A stretch of 64,000 nt of DNA from NCBI RefSeq assembly GCF_001976065.1, contig NZ_MNAH01000011.1, forward strand, positions 142,684 through 206,683, read 5' to 3'. The translations under genes and the position numbers were made by a program. Shown here piece after piece: positions 1 through 8,371 of this stretch. The stretch comes from Pseudomonas putida (lineage in GTDB: Bacteria > Pseudomonadota > Gammaproteobacteria > Pseudomonadales > Pseudomonadaceae). The stretch's first letter is position 1. The number at the start of each line of letters is the position of its first letter. The notes below the pieces were generated by a model. The model was not told the origin of the DNA. It saw only the letters and a program-made list of their open reading frames with translations, and ran no database searches.

Positions 1-2197
1 TGTTGCTGGCCAGCAGCGGCGAGCGACAGGCACTGGTGATGACGCCGACCCGGGCCCGACCGCGGTAGACCGGGTCGCCGTGGTGGGCCGCTTCGTTGCC
101 GCTCAGTTGCAGGCCCACCAGCTTGTGGGCGGGATGGGCGCTGCGGCGCAGCAGGGCGTCGCGTCCGATGAAGTCATCGGTCTTGCTTTTCAGCGGTACG
201 CAAAAACCGATGCCCGCCTCGAAGGGATCGGTCTGGTCGCTGAACTCGTAGCCGGCAAAGATCAGCCCGGCTTCGATGCGCAGCATGTCCAGTGCTTCCA
301 GGCCCAGTGGCACCACACCCAGGGGTTGGCCCAGCGCCCAGATGCGGTCCCAGACTTTTTCCGCATCCTTGGGGTGGCACCAGACCTCATAACCCAGCTC
401 GCCGGTGTAGCCGGTGCGGGAAATCATCAGCGGGCAGCCGTCATGCCCATCCATCCGGCCGACCAGGAAACGGAACCAGCCCAGGTTTTGCAGATCGGGC
501 TGGCCCGGTGCCGTCCAGATCATCTGCTTGAGCAGGTCGCGGCTCAGCGGGCCTTGAACGGCCAGGTTGTGGATCTGCTCGCTGGCGGACTTGATCCAGA
601 CTTTCATGCCGAGTTTCTGTGCCTGCTCGCGCAGCCACTCGCCGGCGTAGTCGTCGCCGCCAATCCAGCGAAAATTGTCCGGGCCCAGGCGCAGCAAGGT
701 GCCGTCGTCGAGCATGCCGCCGTGCGCGTGACACATCGCCGAGTACACCACTTGCCCCACCGCCAGGCGCCGCACGTCGCGGGTCAGGCAGTACTGCAAC
801 AAGGCTTCGGCGTCGGGGCCGATGATCTCGAATTTGCGCAGGGCGCTCAGATCCATCACCGCCACCCGTTCGCGGCAACCCAGGTATTCCTCGATCGCGC
901 CATAGCCGTCGTAACGCAGGGGCAGCCACCAGTTACGGTAATCGACGAAGCTGCGGGTCAGGGCGCTGGTTCGTGAATGGAAGGCCGATTCACGGGTGAG
1001 GATCGGGTCGGCATCAGCCGTGGTTCGAGTGCTCATGGCGATGGAAAAACGCTCCTTTTCACTGTAAATGCGCACATGGATATCGGTCGGGTTCCAGCCG
1101 TTGGCCGGGTCGATGTCATCCGGGCACGAGGTACTGCCGCACAGCAGGTCGGTCATGGCCCGCAGCAGCACATAGTCACCGGGGCGCGACCAGGGTTCGT
1201 CGAGGGTCATCTGCTGGTGCGCGTCGATCCCGGTATTGAAGAAAAAATTGATCGCCGGCCAGCCGTTGCGCGGCTTCACCCCGTGGGGTGCCAGCACCCG
1301 GCTGAGGTTGTCGCTGCAGTTGTCGTGCCCGAAGTAGCCGTGGCTCTCGTAGTAGCGAGCGGCGCAGGCCAGGGCGAAAGAGTCGTGGCGGCCGACGGTG
1401 TCTTGCACCACTTCGAGCATCGGTTGCATGTGCCGGTCGAAAAACTTCGAAAACAGCCCCGGTGCCGGGTAGGCGCTGCCGTTCAAGGTGCGGGTGACGG
1501 TCTGGTCCAGGTCCAGTTCCTCACCGCGATCCAGCGCGCGTCGATCCAGGGCGACGAAGTCCGAGCACTGGCGTCCGGCGACGTCCAGCACTTGCACGTA
1601 CTGGCCCTTGCCGACTGCGTAGCTGCGGGCAGTGCCGGGGCTCAGGGTGAACTCGTCCAGCAGTTCACCCAGGGGTTCCGGGAGGGCGGGCAGCAACAGT
1701 GCCGAGGGATTGGCCCGGGTCACCCACAGCCTGAGTTCGCTGGGCCGGTATTGTCGGTCGACCGAAGTCAGCCCGGCGGGTGCTGCGACGATCACCAGCA
1801 ACTCAGCGCCGGCCACGAAATGCCGGCTGTAGCCGGCGGGGCTGTCGTCGTCCCACAGGGAGGCGGCGGCAGGCAGCTGTCGGGGGTCGACACCGCGTTG
1901 TACCAGTGCCTGTCTCACCCGACGTGCCTGCGCGCTCCCGTCGACCAGGCGTGAAGCGATGAACCGGCAACTTGGCGAACCGCTCAGCACCCAGTCGGGG
2001 AGCGCGCTGCGGCCGTTGGCGGTCAACGCCAGCAACTCGCAGGGTTGCTGGCCTTCAAGGTCGATCACTTGCAGGCTGTCGCCGGGCTGCAGTGCGACCA
2101 GGGTCAGGCCACCGGCCGCCACCCGGTAGCGCTCAAGGTCAGGGGCGCGGGCATACAGGCCGGGCTCCCGGGGTCGCGAAAAACGGGGTGCTTGCAT
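1..2197 (-). CDS. tdm: Trimethylamine N-oxide demethylase Tdm (DUF1989-GcvT fusion), 3' end outside window
   Basis: Tdm splits TMAO into dimethylamine and formaldehyde and passes the C1 unit to tetrahydrofolate. One unbroken frame of about 732 codons runs from the ATG at 2197 off the left edge. Two DUF1989-like segments (roughly residues 15-370) are followed by a GcvT-type folate-binding domain from about residue 400, the known Tdm architecture. Cys278, Cys294 and Cys358 have spacings of 16 and 64, which match my recollection of the zinc cysteines of Methylocella silvestris Tdm (C263/C279/C343). The gene lies 14 nt after tmm in the same operon. An internal ATG at 1036 begins the GcvT part, but the frame is continuous there, so I read one fused protein. 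A family length near 780-800 residues implies that only a short C-terminus is missing. Confidence 0.88.
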   Translation of the reverse strand, partial: MQAPRFSRPREPGLYARAPDLERYRVAAGGLTLVALQPGDSLQVIDLEGQQPCELLALTANGRSALPDWVLSGSPSCRFIASRLVDGSAQARRVRQALVQRGVDPRQLPAAASLWDDDSPAGYSRHFVAGAELLVIVAAPAGLTSVDRQYRPSELRLWVTRANPSALLLPALPEPLGELLDEFTLSPGTARSYAVGKGQYVQVLDVAGRQCSDFVALDRRALDRGEELDLDQTVTRTLNGSAYPAPGLFSKFFDRHMQPMLEVVQDTVGRHDSFALACAARYYESHGYFGHDNCSDNLSRVLAPHGVKPRNGWPAINFFFNTGIDAHQQMTLDEPWSRPGDYVLLRAMTDLLCGSTSCPDDIDPANGWNPTDIHVRIYSEKERFSIAMSTRTTADADPILTRESAFHSRTSALTRSFVDYRNWWLPLRYDGYGAIEEYLGCRERVAVMDLSALRKFEIIGPDAEALLQYCLTRDVRRLAVGQVVYSAMCHAHGGMLDDGTLLRLGPDNFRWIGGDDYAGEWLREQAQKLGMKVWIKSASEQIHNLAVQGPLSRDLLKQMIWTAPGQPDLQNLGWFRFLVGRMDGHDGCPLMISRTGYTGELGYEVWCHPKDAEKVWDRIWALGQPLGVVPLGLEALDMLRIEAGLIFAGYEFSDQTDPFEAGIGFCVPLKSKTDDFIGRDALLRRSAHPAHKLVGLQLSGNEAAHHGDPVYRGRARVGVITSACRSPLLASN

Positions 2198-2211
2198 GAC
2201 AGGCTCCAGGG

Positions 2212-3579
2212 TCAGCCGACCGACTTGATGGCGGCGGGCGGTTCACCGAGGTACGCCGCCATGGAGTCGTCCAGGGCCTGCAACCACGGGGTGTGGTGGG
2301 GCGGCGACTGGGTGCCGGTCATCAGCGAGCGGTAGGACTTGTCGCGGTAACCCATGATGTTTTGCGCCTTGTCATGCTTCCAGTGCAGAAAGGTCTGGTT
2401 GACCGCGGCGATGTCGAAATCGGGGTAGTCGGTGGCATCCACCAGGTGCTGGATGTAGGCGCCCTGGTACTCGAACATCTGCTGGTTGGTTTGCAGCGTC
2501 TGTTCCCGTTCATGCCACTGGTGGCTGTCGGCAACCATCTCGGCCTGGGCTGGCAGGCCTATGCGCCCGAGGATGACGTCGCGGGCGTACCAGGCCTGGG
2601 CATCGAACATGTTGAAGGAGTACCACTGGTCCTGCATGCCGAGGTAGATCAGGCGCGGGTTGGCTTCCCAAAACACGCCTTTGTAGAGGTTCATGGGCCA
2701 CAGGCGGTTGTCGGTCTTGAGGCTCAATTCGTCTGGCAGGAACGGGAAGTGATGCTTGTAGCCGGTACACAGAATCACCGCATCGATGTGCTTGCTGCTG
2801 CCATCGATGAACCAGGCACGGTTGTTTTCCAGGCGCTGCAGCAGCGGTTTTTCTTCCCAGTTGTCCGGCCAGGCATAGCCCATCGGCGCGCTGCGATAGC
2901 AGCTGGTGATGCTGCGCGCGCCGTACTTGTAGCATTGCGAGCCGATGTCCTCGGCCGAATAGCTGCTGCCGACGATCAGCAGGTCCTTGCCCTTGAACTC
3001 CAGTGCCTCACGGAAATCGTGGGCGTGCAGGATGCGTCCGGCGAACTGTTCGAAGCCCTCGAAGTACGGCACCTTGGGCGTGGAGAAGTGGCCGCAGGCG
3101 TTGATCACATAGTCGAACTGCTCGCAGGTCAGCGTATCGTTGTTATAGTCGTGGGCGTGCAGGGTGAAGCGTTGGCTTTGCTCATCGAAAGTGACCTGGC
3201 GCACCACATTGTTGAAGCGGATGTAGTCACGCACGCCGGCCTTTTCGACCCGACCCTTGATGTAGTCCCACAGCACTTCGCGCGGCGGGTAGGAGCCGAT
3301 GGGGCGGCCGAAATGCTCTTCGAAGGTGTAGTCGGCGAACTCCAGGCATTCCTTGGGGCCGTTCGACCACAGGTAGCGGTACATGCTGCCGTGCACCGGC
3401 TCACCGTTCTCGTCCAGGCCGGTGCGCCAGGTGTAGTTCCACATGCCGCCCCAGTCATTCTGCTTCTCGAAGCAGACCAACTCGGGGATGTCGGCGCCCT
3501 TGTCGCGGGCCGACTGGAAAGCGCGAAGTTGGGCCAGGCCGCAAGGTCCGGCGCCGATGATTGCCACGCGTAAAGTCAT
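2212..3579 (-). CDS. tmm: Trimethylamine monooxygenase (bacterial flavin-containing monooxygenase)
   Basis: Tmm oxidises trimethylamine to TMAO with NADPH, FAD and O2 in the cytoplasm. The 455-residue protein has the FAD motif GAGPCG (residues 9-14), the FMO signature-like FAGRILHAHDF (179-189) and the NADPH motif GSSYSAE (204-210). Tyr207 sits where I recall the gating tyrosine of characterised bacterial Tmm enzymes. The length and the run of conserved blocks match Methylocella and Roseovarius Tmm closely. The start at 3579 has GAGG seven bases upstream. The gene sits between purU and tdm, so the next reaction is encoded directly downstream. A generic FMO acting on another amine is possible, but the neighbours argue against it. 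Confidence 0.93.
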   Translation of the reverse strand: MTLRVAIIGAGPCGLAQLRAFQSARDKGADIPELVCFEKQNDWGGMWNYTWRTGLDENGEPVHGSMYRYLWSNGPKECLEFADYTFEEHFGRPIGSYPPREVLWDYIKGRVEKAGVRDYIRFNNVVRQVTFDEQSQRFTLHAHDYNNDTLTCEQFDYVINACGHFSTPKVPYFEGFEQFAGRILHAHDFREALEFKGKDLLIVGSSYSAEDIGSQCYKYGARSITSCYRSAPMGYAWPDNWEEKPLLQRLENNRAWFIDGSSKHIDAVILCTGYKHHFPFLPDELSLKTDNRLWPMNLYKGVFWEANPRLIYLGMQDQWYSFNMFDAQAWYARDVILGRIGLPAQAEMVADSHQWHEREQTLQTNQQMFEYQGAYIQHLVDATDYPDFDIAAVNQTFLHWKHDKAQNIMGYRDKSYRSLMTGTQSPPHHTPWLQALDDSMAAYLGEPPAAIKSVG

Positions 3580-3622
3580 GATCGTGCCTCGTAATGGCTC
3601 TTGGGATAAAGGGCAGGCGCGC

Positions 3623-4486
3623 TCAGCGAAAGATCACTGTCTTGTCCTGGTTGATGAACACCCGGTGTTCCAGGTGGTATTTGAGGGCTTTGGACAGGGC
3701 CACGGTTTCGGTATCGCGGCCGATGGCGACCAGGGAGTCGGGCAGATGGGTGTGGTCGACCCGCTGGATTTCCTGCTCGATGATCGGTCCCTCGTCGAGG
3801 TCGCTGGTGACGTAGTGCGCCGTGGCCCCGATCAGTTTCACCCCGCGGTCGTAGGCCTGGTGATACGGCTTGGCGCCCTTGAAGCCCGGCAGGAACGAGT
3901 GATGAATGTTGATGGCGCGCCCGGACAGCTGTTGGCACAGGCCATCCGAGAGGATCTGCATGTAGCGGGCGAGTACCACCAGGTCGGTGCGGGTGTCCTC
4001 GACAACGCGCATCAGTTCGGCTTCCTGGCTGGCCTTGCTGTCCTTGCTGATGGGCAGGTAGATGAAACGAATGCCTTCGCGTTCGGCCATCGCCCGCAGG
4101 TCCAGGTGGTTGGAGACCACGGCCGTGATGGTCATGTCCATCTCGCCCTTGCGGTGCCGATACAGGAGGTCGGTCAGGCAGTGGTCGAACTTGCTGACCA
4201 TCAGCAGCACCCGGGTCGGCTGGCTGCTGCAGAAGAGCTGCCACTGCATGTCGAAGCCACCGGCCAGGTCGCCCAGGTCTTTGCGCAGGGCAGCGACATC
4301 GCCGCTGACGCCGGCGTTGAAACGAAACACCGCGCGCATGAAAAACTGCCCGGTGAATTCGTCGTCGAATTGGGCGAGCTCGCTGATGTAGCACTGTTGC
4401 GCCGCCAGGCAGGTGGTGATCGCGGCGACGATGCCGGAGGCTGCCGGGCAATTGATCTTCAGAATGTAGTGTTCGGGGGTGTCCAT
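3623..4486 (-). CDS. purU: Formyltetrahydrofolate deformylase PurU
   Basis: PurU hydrolyses 10-formyl-THF to formate and THF, regenerating free THF for formaldehyde capture by the Tdm and GcvT domains nearby. The 287-residue protein has an N-terminal ACT-like domain (residues 5-85) and a C-terminal formyltransferase fold. The catalytic segment shows INIHHSFLPGFKG and the SDLDEGPIIEQE block, giving the usual Asn, His and Asp. Two ATG codons stand in tandem. I chose 4486 because AGGAG lies six bases before it; 4489 would leave only three. It is read in the same operon as tmm, about 40 nt upstream of it, and is probably a second PurU dedicated to methylated-amine C1 disposal. Confidence 0.92.
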   Translation of the reverse strand: MDTPEHYILKINCPAASGIVAAITTCLAAQQCYISELAQFDDEFTGQFFMRAVFRFNAGVSGDVAALRKDLGDLAGGFDMQWQLFCSSQPTRVLLMVSKFDHCLTDLLYRHRKGEMDMTITAVVSNHLDLRAMAEREGIRFIYLPISKDSKASQEAELMRVVEDTRTDLVVLARYMQILSDGLCQQLSGRAINIHHSFLPGFKGAKPYHQAYDRGVKLIGATAHYVTSDLDEGPIIEQEIQRVDHTHLPDSLVAIGRDTETVALSKALKYHLEHRVFINQDKTVIFR

Positions 4487-4518
4487 CATCGGCTCCTGGA
4501 TGCAATGAAAAAAGCGGC

Positions 4519-5649
4519 TCAGCCCTTGGCCGTGCGCTTGGTTTTTTCCGGGTCATCGAAGGGCAGGGCATGGGTCAGCGCCGCGCTTTCCAGGCTGCCG
4601 CGAACCTGCAGGGCAACACCGGGCATGGCGCAGGTCGGGTGCATGCGGGAGAGGGCCATGGAACGTTTGCTCAGGCGCGAATACATGCCACAGGTGATCA
4701 CGCCCACTTGTTTGTCGCCTTGCCAGAGGGTGTCGCCGGCCTCGGCGGGGCGCACGCCTTCGAGCAATACGCCGGTGATCCGGAAACGCTCCTGGCCGCG
4801 CAGGCGAAAGTGCTCGTCGGCGCCGCGGAATTCGCGTTTGTCCGGGGACACGGTGAAATCCAGTCCCATTTCCCACAGGGTGTCGCCGGCTTTCTGGTCG
4901 GCGAAGGGGTACATCTGCGAGTTGTCGTAGGGAAAGAACATCAGCGAGCTTTCCACCCGCAACCAGTCCAGCGCGGTGAAGGCGCAGGGAATGATGCCCA
5001 GGCTCGCGCCCTGTTCGAGGATCGTGTCCCACAGCGCCGGGGCATCGGCGGCCTTGCAGAAAATCTCGTAGCCGCGTTCGCCGGTGTAGCCGGTCCGGGA
5101 GATCATCACCGGGCGGTCGAACAGGCGGGTCTGCAGGTGGTGGAAGTAGGGCAGCTGGCGAATGCCGGGGACGTGCTCGGCGAGAAAGTCCACGGCCAAT
5201 GGCCCTTGCAGCGAGAGGTCGTGCAGATCGTCGTCGAACAGCACAGCCACCTGCCGGCCCTGGGCCGAGCGCACCAGCATTTCATGCCCGTTGCCGGCCC
5301 CGTGCACCACCATGAAGGCATTGGGTCCGGTGCGGTAGACGATGCAGTCATCGACGAACTTGCCATCTTCGTCGAGCATCGAGGCGTATACCGATTTGCC
5401 GGGGTAGAGCTTGGCGATGTCGCGGGTGGTGGCCCACTGCAACAGGCTTTCGGCGTGGGGGCCGACGTAGTGGACTTTCTTCAACCCGGAGACATCCATC
5501 AAGCCGGCCCGGGTGCGGATCGCCTGGTGGTGATCGGCCAGTTCACTGCTGTAGGTCCAGGCAGTGCCCATGCCGTTCCAGTCTTCCAGGTTGGAGCCGA
5601 GTGCGCGGTGCCGTTCGGCCAGTGCAGAAATACGCCATGAGTGAGCCAT
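4519..5649 (-). CDS. GcvT-family folate-dependent C1-transfer protein
   Basis: This 376-residue aminomethyltransferase-fold protein (GcvT_N about 30-270, GcvT_C about 290-370) should bind THF and accept a one-carbon unit, here probably formaldehyde released by dimethylamine demethylation. Family markers include the DVSGLKK stretch near residue 50 and SRTGYTGERGYEIF in the middle. It is not the glycine-cleavage T protein by context, since no gcvP or gcvH is near. It lies between dmmC and purU, the usual place for such a gene in methylated-amine loci. It also resembles DMSP demethylase (DmdA), another GcvT relative, so sequence alone does not settle the substrate. The terminal KTKRTAKG tail is basic and probably disordered. 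Confidence 0.8.
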   Translation of the reverse strand: MAHSWRISALAERHRALGSNLEDWNGMGTAWTYSSELADHHQAIRTRAGLMDVSGLKKVHYVGPHAESLLQWATTRDIAKLYPGKSVYASMLDEDGKFVDDCIVYRTGPNAFMVVHGAGNGHEMLVRSAQGRQVAVLFDDDLHDLSLQGPLAVDFLAEHVPGIRQLPYFHHLQTRLFDRPVMISRTGYTGERGYEIFCKAADAPALWDTILEQGASLGIIPCAFTALDWLRVESSLMFFPYDNSQMYPFADQKAGDTLWEMGLDFTVSPDKREFRGADEHFRLRGQERFRITGVLLEGVRPAEAGDTLWQGDKQVGVITCGMYSRLSKRSMALSRMHPTCAMPGVALQVRGSLESAALTHALPFDDPEKTKRTAKG

Positions 5650-5683
5650 GTGGGGATCCTTGTCGGGAGAAAGTGGTAAGGGG

Positions 5684-6700
5684 TCAGGCTTGCGGGTCGA
5701 AGCGGCTCAGCCACTGGACCAGGGTCTGTCGGTAGCGGCTCATGCCTTTGTACTCGGCGATCGGCTCGGGCAGGTCGCGCAGCACGCGGTGCAGGCGACA
5801 GCCCCAGCCGGGCTGGGTGACCAATTCGTCCATGCTGATCAGGTAGGTGCGGATGCTGAACATCACCGCGTTGCTGCGGGGCAACCGGGCCATCACTTGC
5901 AGTTCGACCCGCAGGTGCACTTGCTGCCCGACGTTCTCGGCCGTCATGCGGCCTCGGTCGGCGCCCCATTCGTGGAACGTCTCGGGTGAGGAGTCGAGGC
6001 GCGGTTTGATGGTCAGCGTCCAGTTCAGGCGGCGTACCGGCTGCCCGACCTGCAGGGCCAGCAGGTACTTGAGTGCGCGGTCGAACACGCCCATCTGGTG
6101 AGCCATGGGCACCGGCGAATGCCACTGCTTGAAGCTCATTCCGGCGTCGAACGCCAGGGACCAGTCGGCGGGGCTGGTGACCATGCCGGCGTCCATGTAC
6201 AGGTCACCGTCGCGCTGGTCGAGCAGGGCGAAATCGCCCTGGACCTGGCGGGTGATGAACTCCAGCGGCTCGCAGGGCAGGCTTGCGGCATCGCCGAAGA
6301 CAAAGTGCTGGTCGATGTCCAGCAGATGATTGCGCCAGTGCCAGTGCTCGCCGTCACGCTCCAGCACGAACCACTGCGGATAATCGGCGGCAAGCTGTTC
6401 CATGAGCATCTGCAGGGCATCCCACGCCGCCACTTGCATGTGCGGCATCACCAGGTAGCGGCGCGGATCCTTGTCCAGTACCAAGGCGCGTTCGGCCATT
6501 TCCGAACGGTAGTGCTCGTCGATGTCGAAACCGTGCTGGTAAATCGAGCCGGGGTCCCGGGACGTGGCCGGTTCGATGTTCACCGAATACAGGTAGCTGT
6601 CCTCGGTGAACGGAAAGGGAAAGCGGCGGATGGCGGCGGGGCTGTTGCGGAAACTGAAGTCGTTGCGGTAGCTCAGCACCGGGCTGGATGGAATGGTCAT
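5684..6700 (-). CDS. dmmC: Dimethylamine monooxygenase haem subunit (DUF3445, oxidative N-demethylase alpha)
   Basis: This 338-residue DUF3445 protein is the probable catalytic haem subunit of the complex that oxidatively demethylates dimethylamine to methylamine and formaldehyde. The family is known as a PAS-fold haem enzyme from P. mendocina. The start FPFPFTED and the His-rich segment EHWHWRNHLLDIDQHF (about residues 115-130) are family-typical. Electrons would come from the flavin/iron-sulfur reductase encoded nine bases upstream. The letter C follows the gene order dmmABC as I recall it and should be checked against the named P. mendocina proteins. The functional assignment is firmer than the letter. 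Confidence 0.85.
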   Translation of the reverse strand: MTIPSSPVLSYRNDFSFRNSPAAIRRFPFPFTEDSYLYSVNIEPATSRDPGSIYQHGFDIDEHYRSEMAERALVLDKDPRRYLVMPHMQVAAWDALQMLMEQLAADYPQWFVLERDGEHWHWRNHLLDIDQHFVFGDAASLPCEPLEFITRQVQGDFALLDQRDGDLYMDAGMVTSPADWSLAFDAGMSFKQWHSPVPMAHQMGVFDRALKYLLALQVGQPVRRLNWTLTIKPRLDSSPETFHEWGADRGRMTAENVGQQVHLRVELQVMARLPRSNAVMFSIRTYLISMDELVTQPGWGCRLHRVLRDLPEPIAEYKGMSRYRQTLVQWLSRFDPQA

Positions 6701-6709
6701 GGTCGACTC

Positions 6710-7639
6710 CTAGAGGTCTAGCGAAACGCAGGGCCCGCGGCCGCGAGAGACGCAGGGCATGAGAAATTCGCCCTGCTCGGCTGGGCTGAGGAAGCTGTCG
6801 CGGTGTTCGATGTCGCCGCGCACATGGCGGGTGATGCATTGGCCACAGACCCCGCCGCGACACAGGTTGGGGACATGCAGGCCGGTGGACTCCAGCGCTT
6901 CGAGCAGACTCTGTTCGGCCCCGACCCGCAGGCGCTGCCCGCTGCGCAGCAGTTCCAGGTCGAAGGCTTGCCCAGGTTCTGCGGCCTTGAAGGCTTCCCA
7001 GTGCACTCGCGTCAGGGGCCAGCCCAGGGCCCTGGCCTGTTGCCGGACCGCATCGAGCAAGGGCTGCGGGCCGCAGGCATAGACATGGCTGCCCAGCGGG
7101 CGGTCGCGTAGGATGGTGTTCAGGTCCGGGCGGCTGCTGTAGGTGTGCAGGCGCGATCCCAGCCGTTGTTGCAAGGGCTCGACATAGGCATCGCTCAGGC
7201 CAGGGCGATACAGATAATGCAGTTCGAAATCGGCCTGGCGTCGCTCCAGCTCGGCGATGTGCGCCATGAACGGCGTGATGCCGATGCCGCCGGCGATGAG
7301 GATGTGCAGGCGGGCGGTGGAGTGCAGGGCGAACAGGTTGGCCGGCGGCGAGATCTGCAGCGTGTCACCCACCTGGACGTGCCGGTGCAGGTAAAGCGAG
7401 CCGCCGCGGGAGGCGTCCTGCAGGCGTACGGCGATGCGGTAGTGGCGGCGGTCCGCCGGGTCGCTGGTCAACGAATAGGCATTGCGCACCTGGCCACTGT
7501 CCAACGGCAGGTGCACTTGCACATGACTGCCGGCGGAGAATCCCGGCAGGGCGCCGCTGCAGGGTTCCAGGGTGAGTTCGCGCACCCCCTGGGTGAGCAT
7601 GTCGGCCGCGCTCACCCGGACCTTCAGCGAGGCGCTCAT
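6710..7639 (-). CDS. dmmB: Dimethylamine monooxygenase reductase subunit (PDR/VanB-type, FMN/NAD/2Fe-2S)
   Basis: A 309-residue reductase carries electrons from NAD(P)H through flavin and a 2Fe-2S centre to the haem subunit. In order it has a flavin domain with RNAYSL, a nucleotide domain with the glycine-rich AGGIGITPFMAH, and a C-terminal plant-type ferredoxin with the ligand set CRGGVCGQC plus a last Cys in FLMPCVSRG. The frame is open further upstream. I chose the ATG at 7639 because it overlaps the dmmA stop as ATGA, which couples their translation. Homologues serve vanillate demethylase and phthalate dioxygenase, so the family is generic; the neighbours give the specificity. Confidence 0.87.
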   Translation of the reverse strand: MSASLKVRVSAADMLTQGVRELTLEPCSGALPGFSAGSHVQVHLPLDSGQVRNAYSLTSDPADRRHYRIAVRLQDASRGGSLYLHRHVQVGDTLQISPPANLFALHSTARLHILIAGGIGITPFMAHIAELERRQADFELHYLYRPGLSDAYVEPLQQRLGSRLHTYSSRPDLNTILRDRPLGSHVYACGPQPLLDAVRQQARALGWPLTRVHWEAFKAAEPGQAFDLELLRSGQRLRVGAEQSLLEALESTGLHVPNLCRGGVCGQCITRHVRGDIEHRDSFLSPAEQGEFLMPCVSRGRGPCVSLDL

Positions 7640-8148
7640 GGCTGGACTCCGGCACAAGGCTGGTCGGGGTTGCTGCATACGCCGAGGTAAGCCCCCAGGC
7701 GTCGGGAAAAGTGCTGGCGCACCTCCAGCCCGACTGCACAGCGCACGCAGGTCATCGCCGGCTGCGGTCCACACGCCTGGGTCAGGCCGCAATGCACGCA
7801 GTACACCTGGCGCTGGCCGACGGTGGTGTGGGTGATGTCGATCTCGTCGTCTTCCAGCCCGGCGGCGCGAGCCTGGGCATGAATGTGCCAGACGAAGGCC
7901 TCGTCGCCCATGATGTACAGGTGACTGCCCACGGTGGCGCTGCCCAGCACCTGCTGCAGGCGGGCCTGGAAGTCGCTGTTCTGCTGGTTCAGCACCAGGG
8001 GCTGTTGCAGGTCGCCGACAACGGACGCGCAGGCGGCCGCCGATTGCATGACCACGATATGGCGGGTGGCGGCTTCACGAGGCTGCGGCTGGCGATAGCG
8101 CGGGAGGCTGTGAAGTCGATCCGTGGCGGCGCTGTGTCTATCCGTCAT
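7636..8148 (-). CDS. dmmA: Dimethylamine monooxygenase subunit DmmA-like, zinc-ribbon protein
   Basis: This 170-residue protein is the first gene of the operon. Its N-terminal half is predicted globular, with YIMGDEAFVWHIHAQARAAG resembling a nucleotide-binding segment. The C-terminal part holds YCVHCG and TCVRC, two CxxC pairs that suggest a zinc ribbon or rubredoxin-like site, and then further cysteines near the end. It matches the DmmA family associated with the DUF3445 demethylase. The exact role, assembly or electron transfer, is not clear from sequence. The start at 8148 leaves a 223-bp divergent promoter region shared with the sensor kinase gene. Confidence 0.8.
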   Translation of the reverse strand: MTDRHSAATDRLHSLPRYRQPQPREAATRHIVVMQSAAACASVVGDLQQPLVLNQQNSDFQARLQQVLGSATVGSHLYIMGDEAFVWHIHAQARAAGLEDDEIDITHTTVGQRQVYCVHCGLTQACGPQPAMTCVRCAVGLEVRQHFSRRLGAYLGVCSNPDQPCAGVQP

Positions 8149-8371
8149 GTTGGCTTTCCTGTTGATCCGCCCCTGTTGGCAGGGCGGGGAAGGTGGCGTT
8201 GCACAGGGCGTGTTGTTTCTTGTTGAGGAAGATAATTTCCTACGGGGAAAAATCTCTCAATCCAGAAAAAGCGCTACCTCTTTGGGGGTAGGCCGTGCAC
8301 AGCGACCATTCGGGGCATGGAAGTTGCTCGTCCTTGCCAACAGCCGAGCAAGCGACGGGGAGTGATCGAGA
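8149..8371. promoter_or_regulatory. Divergent promoter region between dmmABC and the sensor kinase
   Basis: This 223-bp stretch separates two divergent start codons and must hold both promoters. It is AT-richer around 8225-8265 than its surroundings. I looked for a sigma-54 GG-N10-GC element and for obvious inverted repeats serving the LuxR-type regulator and found nothing convincing. Confidence 0.45.

Noticed and set aside
80..1954. Two long plus-strand frames opposite tdm
   Set aside because: The minus strand encodes an unbroken DUF1989-GcvT protein with conserved cysteines; the plus frames have no family features.
8149..8371. Sigma-54 promoter for dmmABC
   Set aside because: I found no GG-N10-GC pair with the expected flanking bases on the minus strand.
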